A stretch of 64,000 nt of DNA, taken from Anaerolineae bacterium. Lineage in GTDB: Bacteria > Chloroflexota > Anaerolineae > J036 > Brachytrichaceae. A program made the position numbers and the translations under genes. Shown piece after piece: positions 8,805 through 17,177 of the stretch. The number at the start of each line of letters is the position of its first letter. Positions within the stretch are counted from its first letter, which is position 1. The stretch lies in the NCBI GenBank assembly GCA_947476335.1, contig CANJQH010000009.1:1-64000 (forward strand), in the 5' to 3' direction. Below the pieces are notes generated by a model. The model did no database searches. It saw only the letters and a program-made list of their open reading frames with translations, and was not told the origin of the DNA.

Positions 8805-11387
8805 ATGCCCCACGCTGCATGGCCCCACTCCGCCGACGTCGACGCGCGCGTCGAACAGCTCCTCGCCGGCCTCTCGCTCGAACAGAAAATTCAGCTGGTG
8901 ACCACCAGCCCTGACTCAGCGTTCGCCGAACTGCCCGTGCTCCAGCAGGCCGACGGACCCTCGGGTGTACGGCGTGCAGATCTCCAGAACATCCTCGGCC
9001 CATCGACGGCGCTGCCGGCGACGATCGCGCTCGCCGCGACGTGGAGCGAAGATTGCGCGCGTGAGTACGGCGACGCCGTCGGCGCCGAGTGCGCCGCGCT
9101 CGGCATTCACGTGCTGCTCGGCCCCGGCATGGACATCGCCCGCGCGCCGTGGAGCGGCCGCATCTTCGAGGCCGTCGGCGAAGACGCACTGCTCGCTTCG
9201 CGCATCATCGCCGCCTACGTTCCAGCGCTGCAGGCGCATCGCGTGCAGGCCTGCCTCAAGCACTACGTCATCAACAATCAGGAATTCCGCCGCAACGACT
9301 GCGACGTGATCGTCGACGACCGCACGCTGCACGAGGTCTACCTGCCGCCGTTCGAAGCGGCCATCCGCGTCGGCGCCGCGTCCGTGATGGGTTCGTACAA
9401 CCGCATCAACGGTGTGTTCGCCTGCGAAAATCCGCACGTGCTCACAACCATCCTGCGCGAACGCCTCGGCTTCCGCGGCTGGGTCGTCACCGATTTCATG
9501 GCCGCCCACGGCGCCGTCTCCGGCGCCAACGCCGGCCTCGACCGCGAGCTCGGCCCGCATCACTGGCACAAGGAACTCGTCCCCGCCATCGAAGCCGGCG
9601 AAGTCGCACTCGCGCGCCTCGACGAAATGGTGCGCCGCATCCTGCGCCCGACCGTCGGCCTCGGCCAGGTCGACGCACCGCTGCCCGTCGGCCCGCTGCC
9701 CGTCGAAAAGCATTCCACCACGGCACAGCACATCGCCGAGGCCGCCATCGTCCTGCTGAAGAACGACGGCGACCTGCTGCCGCTCTCCGGCGTGCGCAGC
9801 ATCGCCGTGATCGGCTCGGACGCCGACAACGTGTCGGCCGCCGGCGGCGGCAGCGGCCGCTGTGAACCGACGCATGCCACGCCCGTCCTGCAGGCGCTGC
9901 GCGCGCGTGCCGGCGCCGACGTGCGCATCGAATACGCGCAGGGCGTCGACCCGATCACTGCCGGCACGCTCGTCCCCGGCCCCGACGCCGTACCCTCGGC
10001 GCTGCTCTCCACACCCGCCGGCGGGCGCGGCCTGCACGCGCAGTACTTCGCCTCACTCGATTTCACCAGCGACCCAATCGTCGAACAGGACGAGCTGCTC
10101 GTCGAGATCAACCGCATCCTCTTCGATTCGCCCGCGCTCAGCACCTCGTCACCCAAGCGCTCGCCCGTGCCGTGGCAGACCGGACCAAAGTTCTCCGTGC
10201 GCTGGACTGGCGGGCTCGAATTCCCCGCCGATGGCGAGTACACGCTCGTCCTCAGCGCGCTCGGCTCAGCGCGGCTGTGGTTCGACGACGCGCTCATCAT
10301 CGACGCCTCGCTGCAATCGAACGCGCCCGCCGAAGCGGCCTCCGGCGCGTCTATGCCCATCCTCGGCGGCGCCTCACAGAATCCGCAGGAGCTAGAAATT
10401 CCGCTCGAAATTCCGCTCGAAATTCCGAAGGAGCCCTTCACTGGCGCACGCATCACGCGCCACACGATGCGCGCGCGCGCAGGCGAACGCCGCTCCGTGC
10501 GCATTGAATACGCCGCCGATCACCCGGCGATTAATTTCCTGAACGGCGCGCAGTTCCGCTTCGGCATGGTCGCGCCGGCCGGCGTCGTCATGCCGCTGGC
10601 AGCCGAAGCCGCGGCGCTTGCCGCAACGTGCGACGTCGCCGTCGTCGTCGCGCGCACACAAGAGTTGGAAGGCATGGACCGCGCGCACCTGCATCTGCCC
10701 GGCGGTCAGGAGGAGCTCATCCACGCCGTCTGCGCAGCCAACCCGCGCACGATCGTCGTCACCATGAGCGGCGGCCCGCTCGACGTTTCAAATTGGAACG
10801 CCGCCGCACCGGCAATTCTTTCGGCGTGGTTTGCCGGGCAGGAACAAGGTGCAGCCGTGGCGCGCGTGCTCTTCGGCGACGTTGCGCCGCGCGGCCGCCT
10901 GCCACTGACTTTCCCGCGCGGAGAAAACACGCCGCTGCGCACAACCGAACAATACCCCGGCATCGACGGCACAATTCGCTACACCGAAGCGCGCGCCGTC
11001 GGCTATCGCGGCTACGACGCACTCGGCATCGTGCCGGAATATCCCTTCGGCCACGGACTGACCTACACGCGCTTCGAGTACGCCGACCTGCAGGCCTCCG
11101 ACGACGCCGCCACGTTCATGCTGACGAACGTCGGCGCGCGCGCCGGCTGCGAAACCGCGCAGGCGTATCTCACTCCACCCGTCGAAACTGGCGAGCCGAT
11201 CAAGCTGGCCGGCTGGGTGCGCGTCGAACTGCAGCCGGGCGAATCGCGCCGCGTGGCGATCACACTCGACGAGCGCGCACGCTCGATGTGGAGCACCGAA
11301 CACACGGCGTGGGAGAAAATCGGCGGCACGTTCGTCGTGCATGTCGGCGCATCGGCGGGCGACCTGCGATTGCGCACAGCAAATTAA
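8805..11387 (+). CDS. Glycoside hydrolase family 3 beta-glycosidase with PA14 insert
   Basis: This 860-residue GH3 enzyme shows the (beta/alpha)8 domain with CLKHYVINNQE and the nucleophile motif GWVVTDF (Asp230). A PA14-like carbohydrate-binding insert follows (about 400-580; HAQYFASLDF through ARLWFDD), then the alpha/beta sandwich and a fibronectin III-like C-terminus. This order is typical of beta-glucosidases with an inserted PA14 domain, acting on beta-linked oligosaccharides with retention of configuration. No signal peptide is evident, suggesting an intracellular enzyme. The sequence LEIPLEIPLEIP in the insert is encoded by a 12-bp tandem repeat. The stop codon lies inside the degenerate family A repeat that follows. 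Confidence 0.9.
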   Translation: MPHAAWPHSADVDARVEQLLAGLSLEQKIQLVTTSPDSAFAELPVLQQADGPSGVRRADLQNILGPSTALPATIALAATWSEDCAREYGDAVGAECAALGIHVLLGPGMDIARAPWSGRIFEAVGEDALLASRIIAAYVPALQAHRVQACLKHYVINNQEFRRNDCDVIVDDRTLHEVYLPPFEAAIRVGAASVMGSYNRINGVFACENPHVLTTILRERLGFRGWVVTDFMAAHGAVSGANAGLDRELGPHHWHKELVPAIEAGEVALARLDEMVRRILRPTVGLGQVDAPLPVGPLPVEKHSTTAQHIAEAAIVLLKNDGDLLPLSGVRSIAVIGSDADNVSAAGGGSGRCEPTHATPVLQALRARAGADVRIEYAQGVDPITAGTLVPGPDAVPSALLSTPAGGRGLHAQYFASLDFTSDPIVEQDELLVEINRILFDSPALSTSSPKRSPVPWQTGPKFSVRWTGGLEFPADGEYTLVLSALGSARLWFDDALIIDASLQSNAPAEAASGASMPILGGASQNPQELEIPLEIPLEIPKEPFTGARITRHTMRARAGERRSVRIEYAADHPAINFLNGAQFRFGMVAPAGVVMPLAAEAAALAATCDVAVVVARTQELEGMDRAHLHLPGGQEELIHAVCAANPRTIVVTMSGGPLDVSNWNAAAPAILSAWFAGQEQGAAVARVLFGDVAPRGRLPLTFPRGENTPLRTTEQYPGIDGTIRYTEARAVGYRGYDALGIVPEYPFGHGLTYTRFEYADLQASDDAATFMLTNVGARAGCETAQAYLTPPVETGEPIKLAGWVRVELQPGESRRVAITLDERARSMWSTEHTAWEKIGGTFVVHVGASAGDLRLRTAN
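10395..10430 (+). repeat. In-frame 12-bp tandem repeat in the GH3 gene
   Basis: GAAATTCCGCTC is repeated twice, with a third partial unit, coding for (L)EIPLEIPLEIP. The period is a multiple of three, so copy-number change would not shift the frame. Confidence 0.85.
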
Positions 11388-11474
11388 CGACTCAGGTATA
11401 AATCAGCAATTCCGGCGAAACACGCTGGGGACAGCGTGTTTCGCAATGGAGAATTGGCTGGCCCGAGTTGTTGC
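11384..11474 (+). mobile_element. Family A MITE, 91-bp degenerate variant
   Basis: Termini TTAACGACTCAGG and CCGAGTTGTTGC enclose the short perfect stem GCGAAACACGCTG / CAGCGTGTTTCGC. The GH3 stop codon TAA (11385-11387) lies within the left terminus. No target duplication remains. Confidence 0.7.
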
Positions 11475-11481
11475 CAACGAA

Positions 11482-12291
11482 TTAGTTCACTGACCGCAGC
11501 ACGACATCGGCAATGCCAAGGGCAAATGCCACCGGCTCGCCGGGTCCGCTGCAGTTGAATACGATACCAGTCAAGTCTGCGCTGCGCAGTTCCGTGAACA
11601 GCTCGACGCCGGACAGCGTAATCGTGCGCACTTCTTCGTCGCCGCTTTCTTCGACGAAGGCGGCAAAGCAGTCGTCGTGCGTAAACACCGCGGCGAGCGC
11701 GCGATCATTCTCGTCCGGTGCCAGCGCAATCGAGCGACCGTTTTCGGTTTCGTATACAGCCAGCTGATAGCTCGGGTACTCAGCAACTTCGGACAGCATG
11801 GCGTCCATTTCTTCCGATGTCAACGATTCGTCATCGCCCAAATCGAAGAGCGTTTGCTCGATGTCGACCGAACAAGCGCAGGTGGAAAGCTGCTCCATCT
11901 GCTCACGATCAAATGTGATGCCATACGCAGAGTTCGGATCAATCTCCAGGAAGTCGATGTCCGGGGGCAGGATCTGGAAAAGCCACGATGCCTGCACCGC
12001 CAGAAATTCCGGCAGCTCCTTCTCACCCGTGATTTTCTGATGCGCGCGATACGCAGACGAGCCGGAGAAAATGAACAGGCGCCGCGTGCCGCCTTTATCC
12101 TCATGAATACGCACACCTGACAAGACGTCGTCTTCCATGGCTTCTGCCGCTGCCGCATCAGAGACGGGCATCTCCCAGAACTCCTGCGAAGCAAGAATAC
12201 GCATGAGCTCAGCGTCCGTAATGATCGCCGCCTTCCAGTCTTCGACGGCATTACGAACCTGCACTTCAACGGGAACTTCTTCAGTCTTCAT
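11482..12291 (-). CDS. SseB-like domain protein (two tandem domains)
   Basis: The protein has 269 residues from the chosen start. Two related halves are visible, each with the alternating strand pattern of SseB-type domains. The second reads AAVFTHDDCFAAF, then TLSGVELFTEL and GIVFNCSGPGEPVAF. SseB-like domains occur in many bacterial proteins of unknown function. The protein is acidic, soluble and lacks a signal peptide. Met13 of the longest frame (12291) was chosen because the preceding Arg/Pro-rich residues look non-coding; 12327 is possible. A family C repeat lies just upstream. Confidence 0.5.
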   Translation of the reverse strand: MKTEEVPVEVQVRNAVEDWKAAIITDAELMRILASQEFWEMPVSDAAAAEAMEDDVLSGVRIHEDKGGTRRLFIFSGSSAYRAHQKITGEKELPEFLAVQASWLFQILPPDIDFLEIDPNSAYGITFDREQMEQLSTCACSVDIEQTLFDLGDDESLTSEEMDAMLSEVAEYPSYQLAVYETENGRSIALAPDENDRALAAVFTHDDCFAAFVEESGDEEVRTITLSGVELFTELRSADLTGIVFNCSGPGEPVAFALGIADVVLRSVN

Positions 12292-12352
12292 GCGCGACAG
12301 TATAGGCGGCGCTTCGGGCGCCCTCATGCCAGAGGTTCATCCAGCAACTGGG

Positions 12353-12451
12353 GCGGATTTTTCGCCGGGCACGCAGCTGACAGTGGCTGACCACATGACC
12401 ATCTGAAACCCGTCTTCTAAGAAGACGGGTTCGTTTCCTTCGTTTCGTAGG
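12353..12451 (+). repeat. Family C 99-bp dispersed repeat, copy 2
   Basis: Same length and order as 6778-6876: GCGGATTTTTCGCCGGGC, a variable middle, AACCCGTCTTCT / AGAAGACGGGTT and CCTTCGTTTCGTAGG. It lies between leuS and the SseB-like gene, both on the minus strand. Confidence 0.8.
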
Positions 12452-12514
12452 TGCGCTTTCGTGCATGCGGTCGCGCACAACGATAGAGCCCACACTTTCC
12501 GCCTTAACGGCCTG

Positions 12515-15199
12515 CTACACCAGCAGGTTCAGCATGCGACCCTTCACATAAATCACCTGCCGCAGCGACTTGCCGTCGACGAACTTCTGCACCGCCTCCG
12601 ACGCCAGCGCCGCCACCTTGATCGCCTCTTCGTCGGCGTCGGCCGGCACGGTAATGCGATCGCGCAGCTTGCCGTTCACCTGCACCGGAATCGTGATCGT
12701 CTCGGCCACCACCGCCGACGCATCAAGCTTCGGCCACGCCTGTTTGTGCACCGAATAGCTACGGCCAAGGCATTCCCACAATTCTTCGGCCATGTGCGGC
12801 GCGATCGGCGCCAGCAGCCGCAGCAGGATGTCGATCGCCTCCGCCCACTCCGCCGTGCCCGTCAGCCCGGCGTCGCGTGCCTTGAACAGCATGTTCGTGA
12901 ATTCCATCATCGTGGAGATCACAGTGTTGAAGCTAAAGGCCGCCAGGTCGCGCTCATAGCGCTCGATCGTCAAATGTGCCGCGCGCCGCAGATCGCGCAC
13001 CGTCATCGCATTTGCTGCACCTCTGTCTTCGTCCGGCGACAACACGATGCGCCAGGCGCGGTCGAGCCAGCGTCGCACGCCGGGCACACCCTGCGTGTTC
13101 CACGGCACCGTCATCGTGAAATCGCTGATGAACATCTCGTAGCCGCGCAGTGCGTCTGCACCGTGTTCGGCCACGACCTCGTCGGGCGTGATCACGTTGC
13201 CCTTCGATTTGCTCATCTTCTCGTAGTACTCGCGCCCGTTTTCATCGACCTTCTTCTGATTGCTCAAAATCAGGCCCTGGTTGCGCAGCGCAGTGAACGG
13301 CTCCTTGAAGCGCACCACGCCGACGTCGTAGAGCACCTTCGTCCACATGCGCGCGTACAACAGGTGCAGCACCGCATGCTCGGCGCCGCCGACGTACATG
13401 TCCACCGGCAGCCAGTAGTCAAGATCGTTCGCACCGAAGATCGCCGCATCATTGTGCGGGTCGGCGAAGCGCATGTAGTACCACGAGCTGCACGCCCACG
13501 TCGCCATCGTGTCCGTCTCGCGGCGGCCGCGCGGCGTCTCGACATAGCTCGCGATATTCGCCAGCGGAGACTCCCCCGTCGCTGACGGCTCGTAATGCTC
13601 GACGTCGGGCAGGCGCAGCGGCAGCTCGCTCTCATCGAGCGCGACCTCGCCATCGTCGGTGTGCAGAATCGGAATCGGCGTGCCCCAGTAGCGCTGACGG
13701 CTGATCAGCCACGCGCGGATGCGGTAATTTACGCGCCGCCTGCCGACGCCGAGCGCACCGACGTGCTCGATCGCTGCACGAATGCAGGCGCGGCCGTCCT
13801 CTCCAGTGCTCATGCCGTTCAGCGGGCCACTGTTGACCATCACGCCGTCCTTCTCTTCGTACGCAGCTTTCCATTGCGAAGTCGGCGCGCCGTCGTCGTT
13901 CGGGCCCTGCACCACCTGAATGATCGGCAGATCGAATTTGCGCGCGAAATCGAAGTCGCGCTGGTCGTGCGCCGGCACCGCCATGATCGCGCCGGTGCCG
14001 TAGCCCGTCAGCACATAGTCGGCGATCCACACCGGAATGCGCGCGCCGTTCACTGGGTTGATCGCGTACGCGCCGGTGAACACGCCGGTCTTCTCACGGT
14101 TTGTCGCCGTGCGCTGCTCGTCGGTCTCCGCCTTCGCCATCGTGCGATACGCGTCGACGGCCGCGCGCTGCTCAGCGGTGGTGATCGCCTCGACGAGCGC
14201 GTGCTCGGGCGAGAGCACCATGAACGTCGCGCCCCACAGCGTGTCCGGGCGCGTGGTATAGACGCGAATCGAGCCCTCGTGATCGGCCAGCTTGAAATCG
14301 ACCTCGGCGCCTTCGCTCTTGCCGATCCAGTTGCGCTGCATCTTCACGATGCGCTCCGGCCAGTCGACGCTGTCGAGATCGCCGGCCAGCCGCTCGGCGT
14401 ACGCGGTAATTCTGAAATACCACTGCCGCAGCGTCTTGCGTTCGACGAGCGCGCCGCTGCGCCAGGCGCGGCCATTCTCGACCTCTTCGTCGGCGACGAC
14501 GACCTTGTCGACCGGGTCCCACCACACCTGCGTGTTCGAGCGAAACGCCAGCCGATAGTTCATCAGATACGCGTTCTTCTCGCGGCGGTTCATCGCGTTC
14601 CACTCAGCGGCGGAAACGATCGGCGCGCCGGCGGTGATCACGCCGATTTGCTCGGCGTGCGCATCGACGTATTCGAAGATCGCCGCTGCGCCGCGCTCAG
14701 ACAGTTCAGCTTCAAGGTCGGCAATTGGCGCCGCACAATCTTTGCGCGGGTCATACCACGAGTTGAACAGTTTCAAAAAGATCCACTGCGTCCAACGATA
14801 GTAATCGTCGTGCGCCGAGTTGATCACGCGCGACCAGTCGTAGCTCAGGCCCATCAGCTTGTACTGACGGATGTAATTGGCCGAATAGCGCTCGTTCAGC
14901 TCATGCGGGTTTTTCTTGAGCTTGATGGCGGCGTTCTCGGTGGGCAGGCCGAAGGCATCAAAACCGATCGGATGCAACACGTTGTAGCCACGCATGCGGT
15001 AATAGCGCGCAACCACGTCCGTCGGCACGTAGTTGCGCGCGTGGCCGACGCTCATCCCTTCACCCGAAGGATACGGATAAAAATCGAGGATGTAGTACTT
15101 CGGCTTGTCGCCGGACGGCTCGCTCTTATAGAGAGCGTCACGCTCCCAGCGCTGCTGCCATTTCGATTCGATGTCCTGCGGGTTGTATCGCTCAGCCAT
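12515..15199 (-). CDS. leuS: Leucyl-tRNA synthetase
   Basis: The 894-residue class I synthetase charges tRNA-Leu. Visible landmarks are the HIGH-type motif SVGHARNY in the first Rossmann half, the CP1 editing domain with TTRPDTLWGATF, and KMSKSKGN before the anticodon-binding domain. The C-terminal domain is present, so the protein is full length. The start Met (MAERYNPQ) was chosen over an upstream in-frame Met because it matches the family N-terminus. Upstream on the same strand are a T-box leader and tRNA-Ala. A 14-bp direct repeat TTGATCTCGGAAAG (plus-strand reading) sits just ahead of the start codon. Confidence 0.97.
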   Translation of the reverse strand: MAERYNPQDIESKWQQRWERDALYKSEPSGDKPKYYILDFYPYPSGEGMSVGHARNYVPTDVVARYYRMRGYNVLHPIGFDAFGLPTENAAIKLKKNPHELNERYSANYIRQYKLMGLSYDWSRVINSAHDDYYRWTQWIFLKLFNSWYDPRKDCAAPIADLEAELSERGAAAIFEYVDAHAEQIGVITAGAPIVSAAEWNAMNRREKNAYLMNYRLAFRSNTQVWWDPVDKVVVADEEVENGRAWRSGALVERKTLRQWYFRITAYAERLAGDLDSVDWPERIVKMQRNWIGKSEGAEVDFKLADHEGSIRVYTTRPDTLWGATFMVLSPEHALVEAITTAEQRAAVDAYRTMAKAETDEQRTATNREKTGVFTGAYAINPVNGARIPVWIADYVLTGYGTGAIMAVPAHDQRDFDFARKFDLPIIQVVQGPNDDGAPTSQWKAAYEEKDGVMVNSGPLNGMSTGEDGRACIRAAIEHVGALGVGRRRVNYRIRAWLISRQRYWGTPIPILHTDDGEVALDESELPLRLPDVEHYEPSATGESPLANIASYVETPRGRRETDTMATWACSSWYYMRFADPHNDAAIFGANDLDYWLPVDMYVGGAEHAVLHLLYARMWTKVLYDVGVVRFKEPFTALRNQGLILSNQKKVDENGREYYEKMSKSKGNVITPDEVVAEHGADALRGYEMFISDFTMTVPWNTQGVPGVRRWLDRAWRIVLSPDEDRGAANAMTVRDLRRAAHLTIERYERDLAAFSFNTVISTMMEFTNMLFKARDAGLTGTAEWAEAIDILLRLLAPIAPHMAEELWECLGRSYSVHKQAWPKLDASAVVAETITIPVQVNGKLRDRITVPADADEEAIKVAALASEAVQKFVDGKSLRQVIYVKGRMLNLLV

Positions 15200-15299
15200 A
15201 TTGATCTCGGAAAGTTGATCTCGGAAAGCAAGAGTGCACAAAACGCAAACGGTATCCGCAATTCGCGGATTTCACCATTCAGATTCTGCACACTCCTCG

Positions 15300-15525
15300 G
15301 AAAACAAAAAAGCCCACTCGTCCGTACAGGGACGAGTGGGCCCGTGGTACCACCCTGTTTTGCGCAGCCCTTCGGCCGCACCTCTTTGCGCGTTAACGGG
15401 CGCACCCGATTCCGGCTCACGGATGAGTTCGGCCTTTCGCACTCTCCGTGGGCACATCGCCGGGCTCACACCATGCTTCCCAGCTCGCTGCGGAGATGAC
15501 CTACTACTTCCGATCGTCGCCGATC
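15300..15525 (-). promoter_or_regulatory. T-box leader of leuS (leucine-responsive)
   Basis: Read on the minus strand, the leader contains the invariant T-box sequence AGGGTGGTACCACG (15343-15356), which pairs with uncharged tRNA acceptor ends. A strong terminator follows immediately. Upstream, a stem I-like region shows AAGTAGTAGG and an apical GCTGGGAAGCATGGTGTGAG / CCCGGC. The best specifier candidate is CTC (15425-15427) in GAACTCATC, a leucine codon that agrees with the downstream gene. Uncharged tRNA-Leu is expected to stabilise the antiterminator and allow leuS transcription. Confidence 0.88.
15306..15341 (-). terminator. T-box-controlled intrinsic terminator
   Basis: On the minus strand GCCCACTCGTCC pairs with GGACGAGTGGGC, followed by TTTTTTG. 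It directly follows the T-box sequence and is mutually exclusive with the antiterminator. Confidence 0.9.
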
Positions 15526-15528
15526 AAC

Positions 15529-15554
15529 AAAAAACCGCCGAGTTTCCCCGGCGG
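15529..15554 (-). terminator. Intrinsic terminator after tRNA-Ala
   Basis: On the minus strand CCGCCG and CGGCGG pair around an eight-base loop, followed by TTTTTT. It begins two bases after the tRNA and ends only a few bases before the T-box leader. Confidence 0.8.
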
Positions 15555-15556
15555 TA

Positions 15557-15629
15557 TGGACCTGAAGGGATTCGAACCCTTGACCTTCTCAATGCCATTG
15601 AGACGCGCTCCCAACTGCGCCACAGGCCC
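15557..15629 (-). tRNA. tRNA-Ala (anticodon GGC)
   Basis: The 73-nt cloverleaf has acceptor GGGCCTG pairing with CAGGTCC (one G-U), a D-stem GCGC/GCGC, an anticodon stem TCTCA/TGAGA with loop ATGGCAT (anticodon GGC, alanine GCC codon), and a T-arm AAGGG-TTCGAAT-CCCTT. The discriminator is A and the CCA end is not encoded. Confidence 0.95.
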
Positions 15630-15642
15630 GCGAACGGTGCAG

Positions 15643-15672
15643 AGTATACACGATGTGCGAGCAAAAAGTAAA
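15643..15672 (-). promoter_or_regulatory. Candidate promoter of tRNA-Ala
   Basis: On the minus strand TTTACT (15667-15672) and TATACT (15643-15648) are separated by 18 bp. The mature tRNA begins 13 bp after the -10 box. Because no other promoter space is visible, it may also serve the T-box leader and leuS. Confidence 0.6.
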
Positions 15673-15815
15673 GAGTCAGAGGGATGCGCTGAGTCCCCCG
15701 GCGCATCCCTCCTGAGCGGAGTGGCCGTGGCATCGACAGGAACAGCATACTGACCTGGCCACGCAGTCGAAGGAGGCCGCGCGCCACTCTCACTCTCTAC
15801 TCTGACTCTCTACTC
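15664..15815. repeat. Inverted pair of GAGTCAGAG-type simple repeats with inner hairpin
   Basis: AAAGAGTCAGAGGG on the left is mirrored by CTCTACTCTGACTCTCTAC on the right, and GGGATGCGC pairs with GCGCATCCC between them. The region separates the tRNA promoter from the end of the Fe-ADH gene. Confidence 0.5.
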
Positions 15816-15823
15816 CCCCCCAT

Positions 15824-17008
15824 TCACCACGCCCGCTTCAGGATTTCCAGCAGCGCATCGGCGTTCATCGGCCGCACGCTCATGCGGAGCAGGCGCGCAT
15901 AGGTCGCCGCCTGCTCCGCCATCGGCCGCAGATGCATTTCTTCAACACCGATCTCGCGCAGCCGCAGCGGGATGCCGATGTCTTTTTTAAGCTGCTGAAT
16001 CGCCTCGACGCAGCGTTCGGCCTGCGCCGGCGCACCGAGCAGCTCAGCCACGCGCGCGAAACCGCGCGGATTCGCCGGCAGCAGATATTCCACAACGTAC
16101 GGCAACAGCAGACCGGTTCCCAGGCCGTGCGACGTGTGCGTCACCGCGCCCACCGGATATTGCAGCGCGTGCACCGCACCCAGCCCAGCGCTTGAAAATG
16201 CCATGCCCGCCAGCAGCGCTGCCAGATGCATGCCTTCGCGCGCATCCATGTCCGCCGGCGTGTACACGGCGCGCCGCAGATGTTCACCCACCAACCCGAT
16301 CGCGCGCTCAGCGAGCGAATCGGTCAACGGCGAGCGGCCGGTGAATTGCGGTCGCAGCCCTTCCGGCAAAACCAGCGCACCGGGCGTCACAACCGTCAGC
16401 GCCTCGACCGCGTGCACGAGCGCGTCCATGCCGCTCTCCGCCGTCACGCGCGGCGGACAGCTGCGCGTCAGCAGCGGATCCACGATCGCCAGCTTCGGTC
16501 GCACATGCGTCGATGCCACGCCGAGCTTCAGCCCGCGCGCCACATGCTCGATGACGGCGACCGCGGTCACTTCGGAACCGGTGCCGGCCGTCGTCGGCAC
16601 AGCGATCACCGGCAGCGTCGGGCCGGGGATTTTGTCTTCGCCGAAGTAGTCGGCGCAGACGCCGCCGTGCGTGTAGACGGCCGCTGCGACCTTCGCCACA
16701 TCCATGTTGCTGCCGCCGCCGAGCGCGACGAGCACGTCCGGCATGGTCTCGCGCGCCAGCGCCGCCGCTGCATCGACGATGACGTCGCTCGGTTCGGGTG
16801 CGCCTCCGGCGAACACGTCGACGCGCACGCCGACTGCCTGAAGGCTCTGCTGCAGCGGCGCAGCCAGGCCAGCATCGATCAGGCGTGCGTCGGTGATGAT
16901 CAGCGCACGCGCATAGCCGCGCAGCGCCGCCTCGGCGCCGATCTGCGCCGCTGCGCCGCGGCCGAACAAAATTTCGTCGGATGTGCTGAATCTCCACGTG
17001 GTTGGCAT
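15824..17008 (-). CDS. Iron-containing alcohol dehydrogenase family protein
   Basis: This 394-residue protein is a group III (Fe-type) alcohol dehydrogenase. The N-terminal Rossmann-like domain has ALGGGSNMDVAK for NAD(P) binding and VPTTAGTGSEVT. The metal-binding domain shows SGMDALVHAVEA plus the two His-bearing segments GAVHALQYP and HTSHGLG. These enzymes interconvert alcohols or sugar-derived alcohols and aldehydes with a divalent metal; the substrate cannot be told here. The start MPTTWRFS is chosen at 17008, because longer frames run into the family A repeat upstream. It is divergent from the galactonate-dehydratase-like gene, suggesting related carbohydrate use. Confidence 0.85.
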   Translation of the reverse strand: MPTTWRFSTSDEILFGRGAAAQIGAEAALRGYARALIITDARLIDAGLAAPLQQSLQAVGVRVDVFAGGAPEPSDVIVDAAAALARETMPDVLVALGGGSNMDVAKVAAAVYTHGGVCADYFGEDKIPGPTLPVIAVPTTAGTGSEVTAVAVIEHVARGLKLGVASTHVRPKLAIVDPLLTRSCPPRVTAESGMDALVHAVEALTVVTPGALVLPEGLRPQFTGRSPLTDSLAERAIGLVGEHLRRAVYTPADMDAREGMHLAALLAGMAFSSAGLGAVHALQYPVGAVTHTSHGLGTGLLLPYVVEYLLPANPRGFARVAELLGAPAQAERCVEAIQQLKKDIGIPLRLREIGVEEMHLRPMAEQAATYARLLRMSVRPMNADALLEILKRAW

Positions 17009-17023
17009 AGACGGTATTAAAGC

Positions 17024-17135
17024 GTAACTACTCAGGCCAGCTATTTTTCCAACACGAAACACACTATTCTCTCCCCCTTCGGGGGAGAGAATAGTGTGTT
17101 TCGCGGGAAATACTGATTTGGGCCTGAGTAGTTAC
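17024..17135 (+). mobile_element. Family A MITE, full length (112 bp) with 8-bp target duplication
   Basis: Perfect 15-bp termini GTAACTACTCAGGCC / GGCCTGAGTAGTTAC and a long central stem capped by TTCG. ATTAAAGC flanks both sides (17016-17023 and 17136-17143). It lies between two divergent start codons. Confidence 0.95.
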
Positions 17136-17177
17136 ATTAAAGCAGATTCGGCAGCGTTACATAGAATCACTCTTGGT

